A stretch of DNA of 64,000 bases from Alcanivorax jadensis T9 (GTDB lineage: Bacteria > Pseudomonadota > Gammaproteobacteria > Pseudomonadales > Alcanivoracaceae). The notes under the pieces are model-generated. The model had not been told where the DNA came from. It searched no databases and saw only the letters and a program-made list of their open reading frames with translations. This document shows, piece after piece, positions 14,391-22,064 of this stretch (the first letter of the stretch is position 1; each line of letters begins with the position of its first letter). The stretch covers positions 62,001 through 126,000 of the forward strand of contig NZ_ARXU01000008.1 of assembly GCF_000756655.1 (NCBI RefSeq), read 5' to 3'. The translations under genes and the position numbers were made by a program.

Positions 14391-15932
14391 ATGAAGCAAG
14401 AGATCAAGCCGGTCCATGGCATGTGGGCCAGCCGTTGGGTGTTTATTCTGGCGGCGACCGGGTCGGCCGTGGGGCTGGGTAACATCTGGCGTTTCCCGTA
14501 TATCACCGGCGAGAACGGCGGTGGTGCCTTTGTGTTGCTGTACCTGCTGTGTATTGCGGTGGTGGGCATTCCCATCATGGCGGCAGAGGTGATGCTGGGC
14601 CGCAAGGGTGGGCTGAGCCCGATCAATTCCATGCGCAAGGTGGCGGCGGACAGCAAGGTGACCCAGCGTTGGGCGGGCATCGGCTATCTGGGCGCGCTGT
14701 CGGCGTTTCTGATTCTGTCGTTTTACTCGGCAGTGGCCAGCTGGGCGTTGTATTACGCCTGGGAGGCGGTGCGCGGCGTTTTTGAAGGTATTACCGCGAC
14801 CCAGTCGGAAGCCCATTTCAACGATATGCTGGCCAACCCCGGATTGCTGCTGGGTTACCACACGCTCTTTATGGTGCTGACCATGGTGGTGGTGGCCCGG
14901 GGCGTGAAAGGCGGACTGGAAAAGGCGGTGCAGATTCTGATGCCGCTGTTGTTCGTGCTGCTGCTGGTATTGGTGGGTTATGCGGCGACCACGCCGGGTT
15001 TCAAGGAGGGGATTAGCTTCCTGTTTGCCTTTGATTTCTCCAAGTTGACCGGCAAGGCAATCATCGTGGCCGTGGGGCAGGCCTTCTTTACCCTGAGTCT
15101 GGGCATGGGCGCGATCATGGCCTACGGGGCGTATATGCCCAAAACGGTGAAGGACAAGAAGACCGGGCGCAGCCGACCGGTGTCGATCATGTCGACCGTA
15201 GCGATCATTGCGCTGCTCGATACCCTGGTGGCACTGGGCGCCGGTGTGGCCATGTTCCCGCTGTTGTTCTCAAACGGCCTGGAAGTGAGCCAGGGCCCGG
15301 GGATGATGTTTGTGACCCTGCCGCTGGCCTTCGGTCAGATGCCGGGTGGTCTGTTGTTTGGTTCCCTGTTCTTCGTGCTGGTGGTATGTGCCGCCTGGAG
15401 CTCGTCCATCAGTCTCGGCGAGCCGGTGGTGGCCTGGCTGGTAGAGCGGGGCTTGAAGCGCCCGATGGCGGCACTGGTGGTGGGCCTGGGGGCCTGGCTA
15501 CTGGGTGTGGGCTCGGTGCTGTCCTTTAACGTATGGAAGGATCACACCTTCCTGGTGGGGACTTTCTTCGACAATATGGAATTCCTGTCCACCACGGTAA
15601 TGTTGCCCCTGGGCGGGCTGCTGATTGCTATCTTTGCGGGCTGGGTGATGAAGGAAACCCAGGCGCGCAAGGAACTGGCCATGCAGAACTTCAAGCTCTA
15701 TCTGGTATGGCGGGCATTGGTGCGGATTTTTTCACCGGTGGCGGTGATTGCGCTGTTTGTCTATTCCATCTGGGCGACCTTCGCCCCAGAAGAGGAGGCT
15801 CAGGCTGCAGAGGCGCTGGCTCAGGAACAGGTGGATGCGGTTACCAGCGAGGCGCCGGCGCAGCAGGATACTGCCGCGCCGCTGCCGCAAGAGGGTGGCA
15901 CTAAGGTGCCCGTGGAGCAGGAGTCCCCTTGA
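14391..15932 (+). CDS. Na+-dependent transporter, SNF (NSS) family
   Basis: 513 residues with about 12 transmembrane helices. The N-terminus carries the NSS signature WVFILAATGSAVGLGNIWRFPYITGENGGGAFVLLYLL, which forms the sodium and substrate sites in LeuT-type transporters. TM6 region: FFTLSLGMGAIMAYGAYM. The last 60 residues are an Ala/Glu/Gln-rich cytosolic tail. The substrate is probably an amino acid or related compound but cannot be told from sequence. GAGGGT lies 9 nt before ATG. The stop overlaps the rnfH start. Confidence 0.88.
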   Translation: MKQEIKPVHGMWASRWVFILAATGSAVGLGNIWRFPYITGENGGGAFVLLYLLCIAVVGIPIMAAEVMLGRKGGLSPINSMRKVAADSKVTQRWAGIGYLGALSAFLILSFYSAVASWALYYAWEAVRGVFEGITATQSEAHFNDMLANPGLLLGYHTLFMVLTMVVVARGVKGGLEKAVQILMPLLFVLLLVLVGYAATTPGFKEGISFLFAFDFSKLTGKAIIVAVGQAFFTLSLGMGAIMAYGAYMPKTVKDKKTGRSRPVSIMSTVAIIALLDTLVALGAGVAMFPLLFSNGLEVSQGPGMMFVTLPLAFGQMPGGLLFGSLFFVLVVCAAWSSSISLGEPVVAWLVERGLKRPMAALVVGLGAWLLGVGSVLSFNVWKDHTFLVGTFFDNMEFLSTTVMLPLGGLLIAIFAGWVMKETQARKELAMQNFKLYLVWRALVRIFSPVAVIALFVYSIWATFAPEEEAQAAEALAQEQVDAVTSEAPAQQDTAAPLPQEGGTKVPVEQESP

Positions 15933-16231
15933 TGGCCGGTGATGCGCGTATTCATGTGGAAGTGACCTATGCGCTGCCGGACAAGCAGCGTCTGATCGGC
16001 CTGGATGTACCGGAAGGTACTACCATGCTGGAGGCGGCAAAGCTGTCCGGTATCGAAGAGCAGTTCGAAGGGCTGGTGCTGGACAAGGCGCCCATGGGGA
16101 TTTTCGGCAAGGTGGTGGCCAATCCGGCCGGCCAGGTGCTGAAGCCCGGCGAGCGGGTGGAGATCTACCGCCCGCTGCAGGCGGACCCGAAGCTCAATCG
16201 CAAGAAGCGGGCGGCAGAAAAGGCCCGCTGA
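15932..16231 (+). CDS. rnfH: RnfH family (UPF0125, RatB-like) protein
   Basis: 99 residues. HVEVTYALPDKQRLIGLDVPEGTTMLEAAKLSGI, then LVLDKAPMGIFGKV, LKPGERVEIYRPLQADPK and the basic tail NRKKRAAEKAR are the RnfH/RatB pattern, a ubiquitin-like beta-grasp fold of unknown function. ATG 15932 overlaps the previous stop (TTGATG); a TTG three bases earlier is possible. In many Gammaproteobacteria this gene sits next to smpB and bamE, as here. Confidence 0.9.
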   Translation: MAGDARIHVEVTYALPDKQRLIGLDVPEGTTMLEAAKLSGIEEQFEGLVLDKAPMGIFGKVVANPAGQVLKPGERVEIYRPLQADPKLNRKKRAAEKAR

Positions 16232-16240
16232 TGGTGCGGA

Positions 16241-16738
16241 TCAGGCTGCTGGTTGGCCTGGGTCGGTCGGTTCCTGAGGCAGCGTTTCCGGATCTGGCGC
16301 CGATTGCTGGGTAGCAGGGGCTGGCTCGGGGGTGGTTTCTTCCTGCTTGCGTTGGTCCAGTTTGCGCTGCAATTCGCGGTCTTGCTGCGAGCTGGTTTTC
16401 TTGCGGAAGTCCTCGATCACTTCGCCTTCATGGCGGCTGTAGCTGCCATTTTCGAAGTGCAGCACAATCTGCTGACTGACGTTGTCGCCCTTGCCGGGGC
16501 GGTAGGTCATCAGATAAAACCATTTGTCAGGGGTGAACGGGTCCACCAGAGTGGGGGCCCCAAGCACGTAGCGAACCTGCTCCGGGCTCATGCCGGGCTG
16601 GAGCTCGCCGAGCATTTCCTCGGTGACGAAGTTGCCCTGCGGAATATCGATCCGGTAGACGCCGGGAAAGCGCAAGGAGCTGCAGCCAGTGGTGGCCAGC
16701 AGGGCTGTCAGACTAAGGACGGCTAGAATTCGTGGCAT
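16241..16738 (-). CDS. bamE: Outer membrane assembly lipoprotein BamE
   Basis: 165 residues. Signal peptide and lipobox (LLATTGC, Cys19), then the BamE/SmpA fold with VYRIDIPQGNFVTEEMLGELQPGMSPEQVRYVLGAP and DKWFYLMTYRPG. The C-terminal 60 residues are a low-complexity Gln/Pro/Glu tail longer than in E. coli BamE (113 residues). It is part of the BAM complex that inserts beta-barrel proteins. Divergent from fur, the omlA-fur arrangement of Pseudomonas. Confidence 0.94.
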   Translation of the reverse strand: MPRILAVLSLTALLATTGCSSLRFPGVYRIDIPQGNFVTEEMLGELQPGMSPEQVRYVLGAPTLVDPFTPDKWFYLMTYRPGKGDNVSQQIVLHFENGSYSRHEGEVIEDFRKKTSSQQDRELQRKLDQRKQEETTPEPAPATQQSAPDPETLPQEPTDPGQPAA

Positions 16739-17015
16739 GGTTTTTCGACTTCACTAAGTGTTCGGGCGATAATACAGACTTGCAGTAGCGGTACAAGTTT
16801 CCCGCTTTTTTCATATCGCCCTGAATCTGTGGCTTCAGCGTGGATGCATGGCGTGAGAATTTGTTGTCACAGTGGGTTTTCTGAGGGAGGGTCGTATCAG
16901 GGAATACGATCGACTGAAAAAAATCCTCTGTGGCGGCAAAGACTTGCGTCAGGCGCCGCGATGAAGTCACGGGTTCAGGGGCATCGCCACCTTTTGGCAA
17001 ATTGGAGCATACGCA

Positions 17016-17417
17016 TTGGATAATCAGGATCTCAGAAAAGCGGGCCTTAAAGTGACCCTGCCGCGGGTGAAAATCCTGCAGCAACTGGAGAAATCTGAAG
17101 AGCGCCACCTGAGCGCCGAAGATATCTACAAGTCGCTGATGGACGCCGGCGAGGATGTGGGGTTGGCCACCGTCTACCGTGTGCTGACCCAGTTCGAGCA
17201 GGCGGGCATGGTGCTGCGCCACAACTTCGAGGGTGGCTCTGCCGTTTTCGAGCTGGCGGACGAGGACCATCATGACCATATGGTGTGCATGGAAACCGGC
17301 CAGGTGATTGAGTTCATGGATGACGTGATCGAGAAACGCCAGCACGCCATTGCCGAGGAGCACGGCTACGAAATCATGGACCACTCGCTGGTGCTGTATG
17401 TCAAGCCGAAGAAGTAG
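17016..17417 (+). CDS. fur: Ferric uptake regulator Fur
   Basis: 133 residues starting at TTG 17016, with GGAG 8 nt upstream; no ATG fits. N-terminal winged helix DLRKAGLKVTLPRVKILQQLE... AEDIYKSLMDAGEDVGLATVYRVLTQFEQAGMV, then the metal site run EDHHDHMVCMETGQVIEF and the C-terminal HSLVLYVKPKK. Only one cysteine (in MVCMETG) is present where E. coli Fur has CxxC; Pseudomonas Fur also lacks the second. It represses iron-uptake genes when Fe2+ is bound. Confidence 0.95.
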   Translation: MDNQDLRKAGLKVTLPRVKILQQLEKSEERHLSAEDIYKSLMDAGEDVGLATVYRVLTQFEQAGMVLRHNFEGGSAVFELADEDHHDHMVCMETGQVIEFMDDVIEKRQHAIAEEHGYEIMDHSLVLYVKPKK

Positions 17418-17499
17418 CGAGGAGGCTGCTTTACATCGCACGACATCGCACGCGGGTGTGTCCTGCGTGTGACACGCGGCTGCCCCTCTCTCCTGGTTA

Positions 17500-17595
17500 G
17501 CTCCGTTGGAGCCATGCTTGCATGGCGAAAGCCCCTCGGCGGGCCCGGCGCGGTGATCGGGGCCCTTCGCTTTGCGAGCAAAGCTCCAACGGGGT
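17500..17595. repeat. REP-like inverted pair
   Basis: Two 33-35 bp units facing each other: 17503-17535 and 17559-17593. Both read CCGTTGGAGC..TGCT.GCA..GCGAA.G.CCC after inversion, about 80 percent alike. The form (GTTGGAGC, short TTGCnnGCA hairpin) resembles REP/BIME sequences of Pseudomonas and relatives. Lies between fur and recN, which converge. Confidence 0.7.
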
Positions 17596-17637
17596 GCACT
17601 CTTTTCGTCAGTCAGTGCGCGAAGGGCCTACAGGGCT

Positions 17638-17671
17638 GCTGTTAACTATTCACTATTAACTGTTCACTGCC
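17638..17671. repeat. Heptad-repeat arm, solo copy (right arm)
   Basis: Read on the minus strand it starts GGCA and continues with four consecutive 7-nt units of type GTKAAYA (first unit GTGAACA), then GCAG. Same structure as the terminal arms of the elements at 21091-21258 and 63206-63371. It ends four bases before the recN stop codon. No matching left arm was found upstream. Confidence 0.7.
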
Positions 17672-17674
17672 TTC

Positions 17675-19342
17675 CTACGCTGCCTGGGCCTTGCTCAGCA
17701 TCTCTCTGGCATGAGTACGGGTGGATTCGGTGATTTCCACGCCGCCCAGCATCCGTGCCAACTCTTCAATTCTTGCGTTGTCATCCAGCCCCTGGATACG
17801 GGTATGGGTGGTGTCGTCGCCCTGAATCTTGTGGACCTGCCAGTGCTGGTGACCCTGGCTGGCCACCTGGGGCTGGTGGGTGATGCACAGCACCTGGGCG
17901 TGGCTGCCCAGTTCACGCAGCAGCCGGCCGACGATCTCGGCCACGCCACCACCGACACCCACGTCCACTTCATCGAATACCAGACTCGGTACCGTCAGGT
18001 TGCGGGCGCAGATCACCTGGATCGCCAGGCTTACCCGTGACAGTTCGCCGCCGGAAGCCACTTTGCCAAGCGGTTTGAGGGGCTGGCCCGGGTTGGCAGA
18101 GAACAGGAATTCCACGTCTTCCAGGCCGTCGGCGCCAGGGGCGGATTCGCTCAGCTGGGCTTCCAGCTTGGCGGCTTTCATACTCAGGGCGGTGAGCTGC
18201 TTCTGTACCTGCTGGGTGAGGTTCTTGGCGGCGCTGCGGCGGGCCTTGCTGAGCTGGCGGGCGCTGTCCATGTATTGCTGCTGGGCCGCGGCTTCCTGCT
18301 CGGACAGGGCATGCAAGTGGGCATCCACATTGCCCAGGGCGTCGGACTCCGCCAGCAGTTGCCGGTGGTGTTCAACCAGTTCTTCCGGGCGAATGCGGTG
18401 CTTGCGGGCCAGGGTGTAGCTCTGGCTGAGCCGTTCTTCTACCTGGGCCAGGCGCTCCGGGTCCAGGTCCAGCCGTTCCAGGTAATGGCGCAGGTCATCG
18501 GCGGCGGCTTCCACTTGCAGGCGGGCGGATTCCACAGTGTCGGCGATGGTGCTCAGGCCTTCATCCTGGTTGCGAGCCTCGTCCAGCCAGTGGCTGACCT
18601 GGCTGAGGTGGTCGTTGCAGGTGCCGTCATCGCCTTCGTAAAGGGCGTTGAGAGACTGCTGGCAGGTACGAATCAGGCTTTCCGCGTTGCCCAGACGCTG
18701 CTGTTCCTGCTCCAGCTGTTCCAGTTCGCCGTCCTGCAGGGCGAGGGCGTCCAGCTCTTCCAGCTGGAAGCGCAGCAACTCTTCCTTTTCGTTTTGCTCG
18801 CGGGCCTGATTCAGGGCGTCGTCGTGGGCCCGGCGCGCTTTTTGCCAGTGGCGCCAGTGTTCGCGAACGGTGTTGGCCAGATCGCGGGCGTCGGCAAAGT
18901 TGTCCAGCAGCTGCCGATGGGCTTCTTTCTTCATCAGGGCCTGGTGTTCGTGCTGGCTGTGGATGCTGATCAGCCGCTCGCCCAGTTCCCGCACTTCCGC
19001 CAGCGGAGTGGGGGTGCCGTTCACATAGGCCCGGGAGCGACCATCGGCGCGTACGGTGCGGCGCAGCAGGCACTGGTCGTCATCATCCAGCTCCCGGTCG
19101 GCCAGCCACTGGCGGGCGGTCGCGTTGTCGCTGACATCAAAGGTGGCGAGCACTTCCGCCCGGTCGTGGCCGTGGCGGACAATACTGGAGTCGGCACGAT
19201 CGCCCAGGGTCAGGCCCAGGGCATCGATGATCACGGACTTGCCCGCCCCGGTTTCCCCGCTGATCGCGGTGAGACCGTTTTCCGGCTCCAGTTCCAACTG
19301 GTCCACGGTGGCAAAGTGACGAACGCTCAGATGGGTCAGCAT
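17675..19342 (-). CDS. recN: DNA repair ATPase RecN
   Basis: 555 residues, full family length. Walker A SGETGAGKSVIIDALGLTLGDRAD near residue 28, long central coiled coil (about 150-370) with many Glu/Gln/Leu, then the ABC signature VASGGELSRVSLAIQVI and Walker B VPSLVFDEVDVGVGG and the His switch CITHQPQVAS. SMC-like protein acting at double-strand breaks, usually SOS-induced; no clear LexA box was identified upstream. Convergent with fur. Confidence 0.96.
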   Translation of the reverse strand: MLTHLSVRHFATVDQLELEPENGLTAISGETGAGKSVIIDALGLTLGDRADSSIVRHGHDRAEVLATFDVSDNATARQWLADRELDDDDQCLLRRTVRADGRSRAYVNGTPTPLAEVRELGERLISIHSQHEHQALMKKEAHRQLLDNFADARDLANTVREHWRHWQKARRAHDDALNQAREQNEKEELLRFQLEELDALALQDGELEQLEQEQQRLGNAESLIRTCQQSLNALYEGDDGTCNDHLSQVSHWLDEARNQDEGLSTIADTVESARLQVEAAADDLRHYLERLDLDPERLAQVEERLSQSYTLARKHRIRPEELVEHHRQLLAESDALGNVDAHLHALSEQEAAAQQQYMDSARQLSKARRSAAKNLTQQVQKQLTALSMKAAKLEAQLSESAPGADGLEDVEFLFSANPGQPLKPLGKVASGGELSRVSLAIQVICARNLTVPSLVFDEVDVGVGGGVAEIVGRLLRELGSHAQVLCITHQPQVASQGHQHWQVHKIQGDDTTHTRIQGLDDNARIEELARMLGGVEITESTRTHAREMLSKAQAA

Positions 19343-19377
19343 GGTATCTCTCCGAAACGGGCGAGTCAGGGTGATGA

Positions 19378-19896
19378 TTAGCGGCTGGCAGGGACCTGTA
19401 TCACCTGGGTGCCGGCCAGCAGATCGTGCAGGCAGCGGCGATCACCGCGGAATATCAGCAGCGGGTCGACAAGCATGACCAGGTTGATGCCGGGTACCTG
19501 TGCCAGCACATGGAACAGTAGATAGCGCAGGCCGTAGAGTTTGCCGGGGGGCACGTCCCGCTGCTCCATGCCGATAATTTGCATGCCCAGCAGCCACTTG
19601 CCGATGGTCTGCTGGCGATTGAACAGCAGCCAGCCCTGCAGGGCCAGGAAGATCACTTCGCCGACAATGAACCAGACCAGGGTGGCGGTCAGGTCGAGAG
19701 CGCCATTGTTAGCCATCATGTCGGCCCAGGTGCCGGAAAAGAACACGATGGGGCCGATAATGGCGAGCTGGATCAGGCCGTCGATCAGGGCACCGAAAAA
19801 GCGATACCAGCGGCTGGCAAGCGCCGGGTTGTCCAGAGTCGGGCGGTTCTGTGCGTCGGCGGCGGGGCTCTGGTAGGGGTTGCTGTTGTCGGTCAT
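19378..19896 (-). CDS. RDD family membrane protein
   Basis: 172 residues. After a polar N-terminus (NPYQSPAADAQNRPTL) comes the RDD motif region ASRWYRFFGALIDGLIQLAIIGPIVFF, a second helix (LTATLVWFIVGEVIFLALQGWLLF), QTIGKWLLGMQI and a third helix near the C-terminus. The Arg-Asp-Asp signature is represented by R..R(F)..ALID. Function unknown. It lies upstream of recN on the same strand and is divergent from hrcA. Confidence 0.85.
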   Translation of the reverse strand: MTDNSNPYQSPAADAQNRPTLDNPALASRWYRFFGALIDGLIQLAIIGPIVFFSGTWADMMANNGALDLTATLVWFIVGEVIFLALQGWLLFNRQQTIGKWLLGMQIIGMEQRDVPPGKLYGLRYLLFHVLAQVPGINLVMLVDPLLIFRGDRRCLHDLLAGTQVIQVPASR

Positions 19897-20038
19897 GGTG
19901 ACGTCCTTGTTACGATAACTGTTCTTTTGAGCAGTGGTTGTAATCTTAGGGGATTCCGCTCGCCAGTGTAAGCCCCCGATAAACTCCGAACGAGAAGGCT
20001 ATATAATGTCGGACTGATTTTCTGGTACATATACCGCT

Positions 20039-21088
20039 ATGACGAAGCTGGATCTGAACGAACGCAAACAACGATTGCTGATGGCGCTGGTGGAGCGCCA
20101 TATCCGCGACGGTCAGCCGGTGGGGTCCAAGACCCTGGCCTCCGGCAGTGGGCTCACCGTGAGCCCGGCCACCATTCGCAATATCATGGCGGAGCTGGAA
20201 GATCTCGGTGTGCTGACCAGTCCTCATACGTCTGCCGGGCGCGTGCCCACGGAGCTGGGTTACCGTCTGTATGTGGACTCCCTGCTGGCATCCAGTGTCA
20301 TGGATCGCCCGGGCCACCGCTCACTGAAAAAGGAGCTGGGTCAGTTACTGGCGCCGGAGCAGTCGCCCCAGGAGTTGATTGCCCAGGCGTCGCGAACCCT
20401 GGCGGAGCTGACCCGCATGGCCGGGCTGGTGGCGGTGCCGCGGCGGGAGGTGACGACCCTGCGCCAGGTGGAATTCTTGCCGTTATCGGGCAAGCGGGTG
20501 TTGGTGGTACTGGTGGTCAACCGCTCCGAGGTGCAGAACCGCATCATCCATACCGACCGGGATTACGATGAGGTGGAGCTGCGCCAGGCGGCCAACTACA
20601 TCAATCACACCTATGCCGGCTGTGACCTGAACAGCATCTGCGATGGGTTGCTTAACACCATGAATGCAGATCGGGCACAGATGGATGTATTGATGGAGAC
20701 GGCGGTCGCTGTCGCCGGCAAGGCATTACGCACGGAGCAGGAGGATTCCGATTATGTGGTGTCCGGTGAGTCCAACCTGCTGAAGTCCGCAGAAGCCGAC
20801 AATATCGGTCAGTTGCGCAACCTGTTCGATGCGTTCAGCCACAAGCGCGACATCCTGCACCTGCTGGAACGCTCCATGAAAGCGGATGGGGTGCAGATCT
20901 TCATCGGCCGGGAATCCGGCTTCCAGCCATTCGAGGACTACTCGCTGATCTCGGCTCCTTACCGGGCAGACAATGGTCCGGTGGGCGTCCTCGCCGTGGT
21001 CGGCCCCACCCGCATGGACTACGAAAAGGTCATCCCCACCGTTGATATCACCGCCAAAATCCTCTCGGCGGCCCTGACACAGCTCTAA
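20039..21088 (+). CDS. hrcA: Heat-inducible transcription repressor HrcA
   Basis: 349 residues. N-terminal winged helix LNERKQRLLMALVERHIRDGQPVGSKTLA...VSPATIRNIMAELEDLGVLTSPHTSAGRVPTELGYRLYVDSLL, the HrcA signature, followed by a GAF-like middle and dimerisation parts (IFIGRESGFQPFEDYSLISAPYRADNGPVGVLAVVGPTRMDYEKVIP). HrcA binds CIRCE operators with help from GroEL. TATAAT at 20002-20007 probably serves as the -10 element. No CIRCE palindrome was seen upstream of hrcA, grpE or dnaK here. Confidence 0.96.
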   Translation: MTKLDLNERKQRLLMALVERHIRDGQPVGSKTLASGSGLTVSPATIRNIMAELEDLGVLTSPHTSAGRVPTELGYRLYVDSLLASSVMDRPGHRSLKKELGQLLAPEQSPQELIAQASRTLAELTRMAGLVAVPRREVTTLRQVEFLPLSGKRVLVVLVVNRSEVQNRIIHTDRDYDEVELRQAANYINHTYAGCDLNSICDGLLNTMNADRAQMDVLMETAVAVAGKALRTEQEDSDYVVSGESNLLKSAEADNIGQLRNLFDAFSHKRDILHLLERSMKADGVQIFIGRESGFQPFEDYSLISAPYRADNGPVGVLAVVGPTRMDYEKVIPTVDITAKILSAALTQL

Positions 21089-21090
21089 CC

Positions 21091-21258
21091 TCAGTTGACA
21101 GTGGACAGTTGATAATTGACAGCTGCGCGGGCGAGGTTGTTGATTTTGGAACGTATGAGGCCGCGCCCAGGCTTATGGGCGCGGCCTCTTGCGTCTCAGA
21201 AACTGACCGGGGTTATCCCGCGACGCTGTCAACTGTCCACTATCAACTGTTAACTGCC
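21091..21258. repeat. Heptad-arm inverted-repeat element (full copy)
   Basis: 168-bp element starting 3 bases after the hrcA stop. Left arm 21094-21121: four 7-nt units of type RTKRAYA (first GTTGACA), then GCTGCGCGGG. Centre 21157-21189: a hairpin GAGGCCGCGCCC/GGGCGCGGCCTC. Right arm 21226-21258: the inverted counterpart ending CTGCC. No ORF of its own. It closely resembles the element at 63206-63371 in layout and in the GCTGCGCGGG and central hairpin sequences. Confidence 0.8.
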
Positions 21259-21267
21259 TTCCTCCCC

Positions 21268-21296
21268 CTTGAATCCTCGCCATCCGCTCCCATATA
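21268..21296 (+). promoter_or_regulatory. Sigma-32 promoter of grpE
   Basis: CTTGAAT (21268-21274), 14-nt spacer, CCCATATA (21289-21296). The heat-shock sigma-32 consensus is CTTGAAA with 11-16 nt to CCCCATnT, so this is a near-perfect match, 48 nt before the grpE start. Confidence 0.85.
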
Positions 21297-21343
21297 TTTG
21301 CCCGCTTTCCTGGAAAAGCCCGGATTGGGATGTGGAGTAAAGA

Positions 21344-21943
21344 ATGAGTGATCAGGAAAAAGACCCTAAAAACGCCGAGCCGCAGGTAGAGACTGCCGAA
21401 GAGCAGCAGGCGGCAAAGGAGGCTGAAGCGGCCCAGGCAGAGCCTTCCGCCCCAGAAGAGCCCTCAGCGGAAGAAAAGCTGGCAGAGGCGGAAGTCGAGC
21501 TGGCCAAGGTCAAGAAAGCCCTGAGTGAGGCGGATATCCGCGCTCAGGCGGAAATCCAGAATGTGCGCAAGCGCGCCGAGCGGGACGTGCAGCACGCCCG
21601 CAAGTTTGCCCTGGAGAAGTTTGCCGGCGATCTGTTGAGCGTGGCGGACAACCTGGAGCGCGGCCTGGCCGCCCTGGATGCCGACGACGACGCCCTGCAA
21701 GGTGCCCGCGAAGGTATCGAGCTGACCCTCAAGTCGCTGCTCGATGCGTTTGCCAAGTACAACCTTGAGCAGATCAGTCCGTCTGACGAGCCGTTCAACC
21801 CGGAATTGCACGAGGCCATGACCATGGTGCCGGTGCCCAATGTGGAGCCCAACACCGTGATCGACGTGTTGGAGAAGGGCTACCAGCTGAATGGTCGCCT
21901 GATCCGCCCGGCCCGCGTCATCGTCAGCAAGGCGGCTGAGTAA
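21344..21943 (+). CDS. grpE: Nucleotide exchange factor GrpE
   Basis: 199 residues. An acidic, Ala/Glu-rich N-terminus and long coiled coil (AEEKLAEAEVELAKVKKALSEADIRAQAEIQNVRKRAERD), then the beta-domain with FNPELHEAMTMVPVPNVEPNTVIDVLEKGYQLNGRLIRPARVIVSKA. Releases ADP from DnaK. ATG 21344 follows GTGGAGTAAAGA. Transcribed from the sigma-32 promoter at 21268. Confidence 0.97.
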   Translation: MSDQEKDPKNAEPQVETAEEQQAAKEAEAAQAEPSAPEEPSAEEKLAEAEVELAKVKKALSEADIRAQAEIQNVRKRAERDVQHARKFALEKFAGDLLSVADNLERGLAALDADDDALQGAREGIELTLKSLLDAFAKYNLEQISPSDEPFNPELHEAMTMVPVPNVEPNTVIDVLEKGYQLNGRLIRPARVIVSKAAE

Positions 21944-21959
21944 AAAGCGGTGCTGGCCC

Positions 21960-21988
21960 CTTGAAACGGCGCGCGACAGCGCCATATA
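21960..21988 (+). promoter_or_regulatory. Sigma-32 promoter of dnaK
   Basis: CTTGAAA (21960-21966), 14-nt spacer, GCCATATA (21981-21988): perfect -35 and a one-mismatch -10 for sigma-32. Lies in the 121-nt gap between grpE and dnaK. Confidence 0.85.
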
Positions 21989-22064
21989 GATGCCAGACGA
22001 ATTAACAATTCAACTGCCTGGGTCGCCGAAAGGGGCCCGGCTGGTGTGAAGGAGAACGAGAGAT

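Noticed and set aside
21109-21351. 80-aa frame after hrcA
   Set aside because: Built from the inverted-repeat element and the grpE promoter; not a gene.
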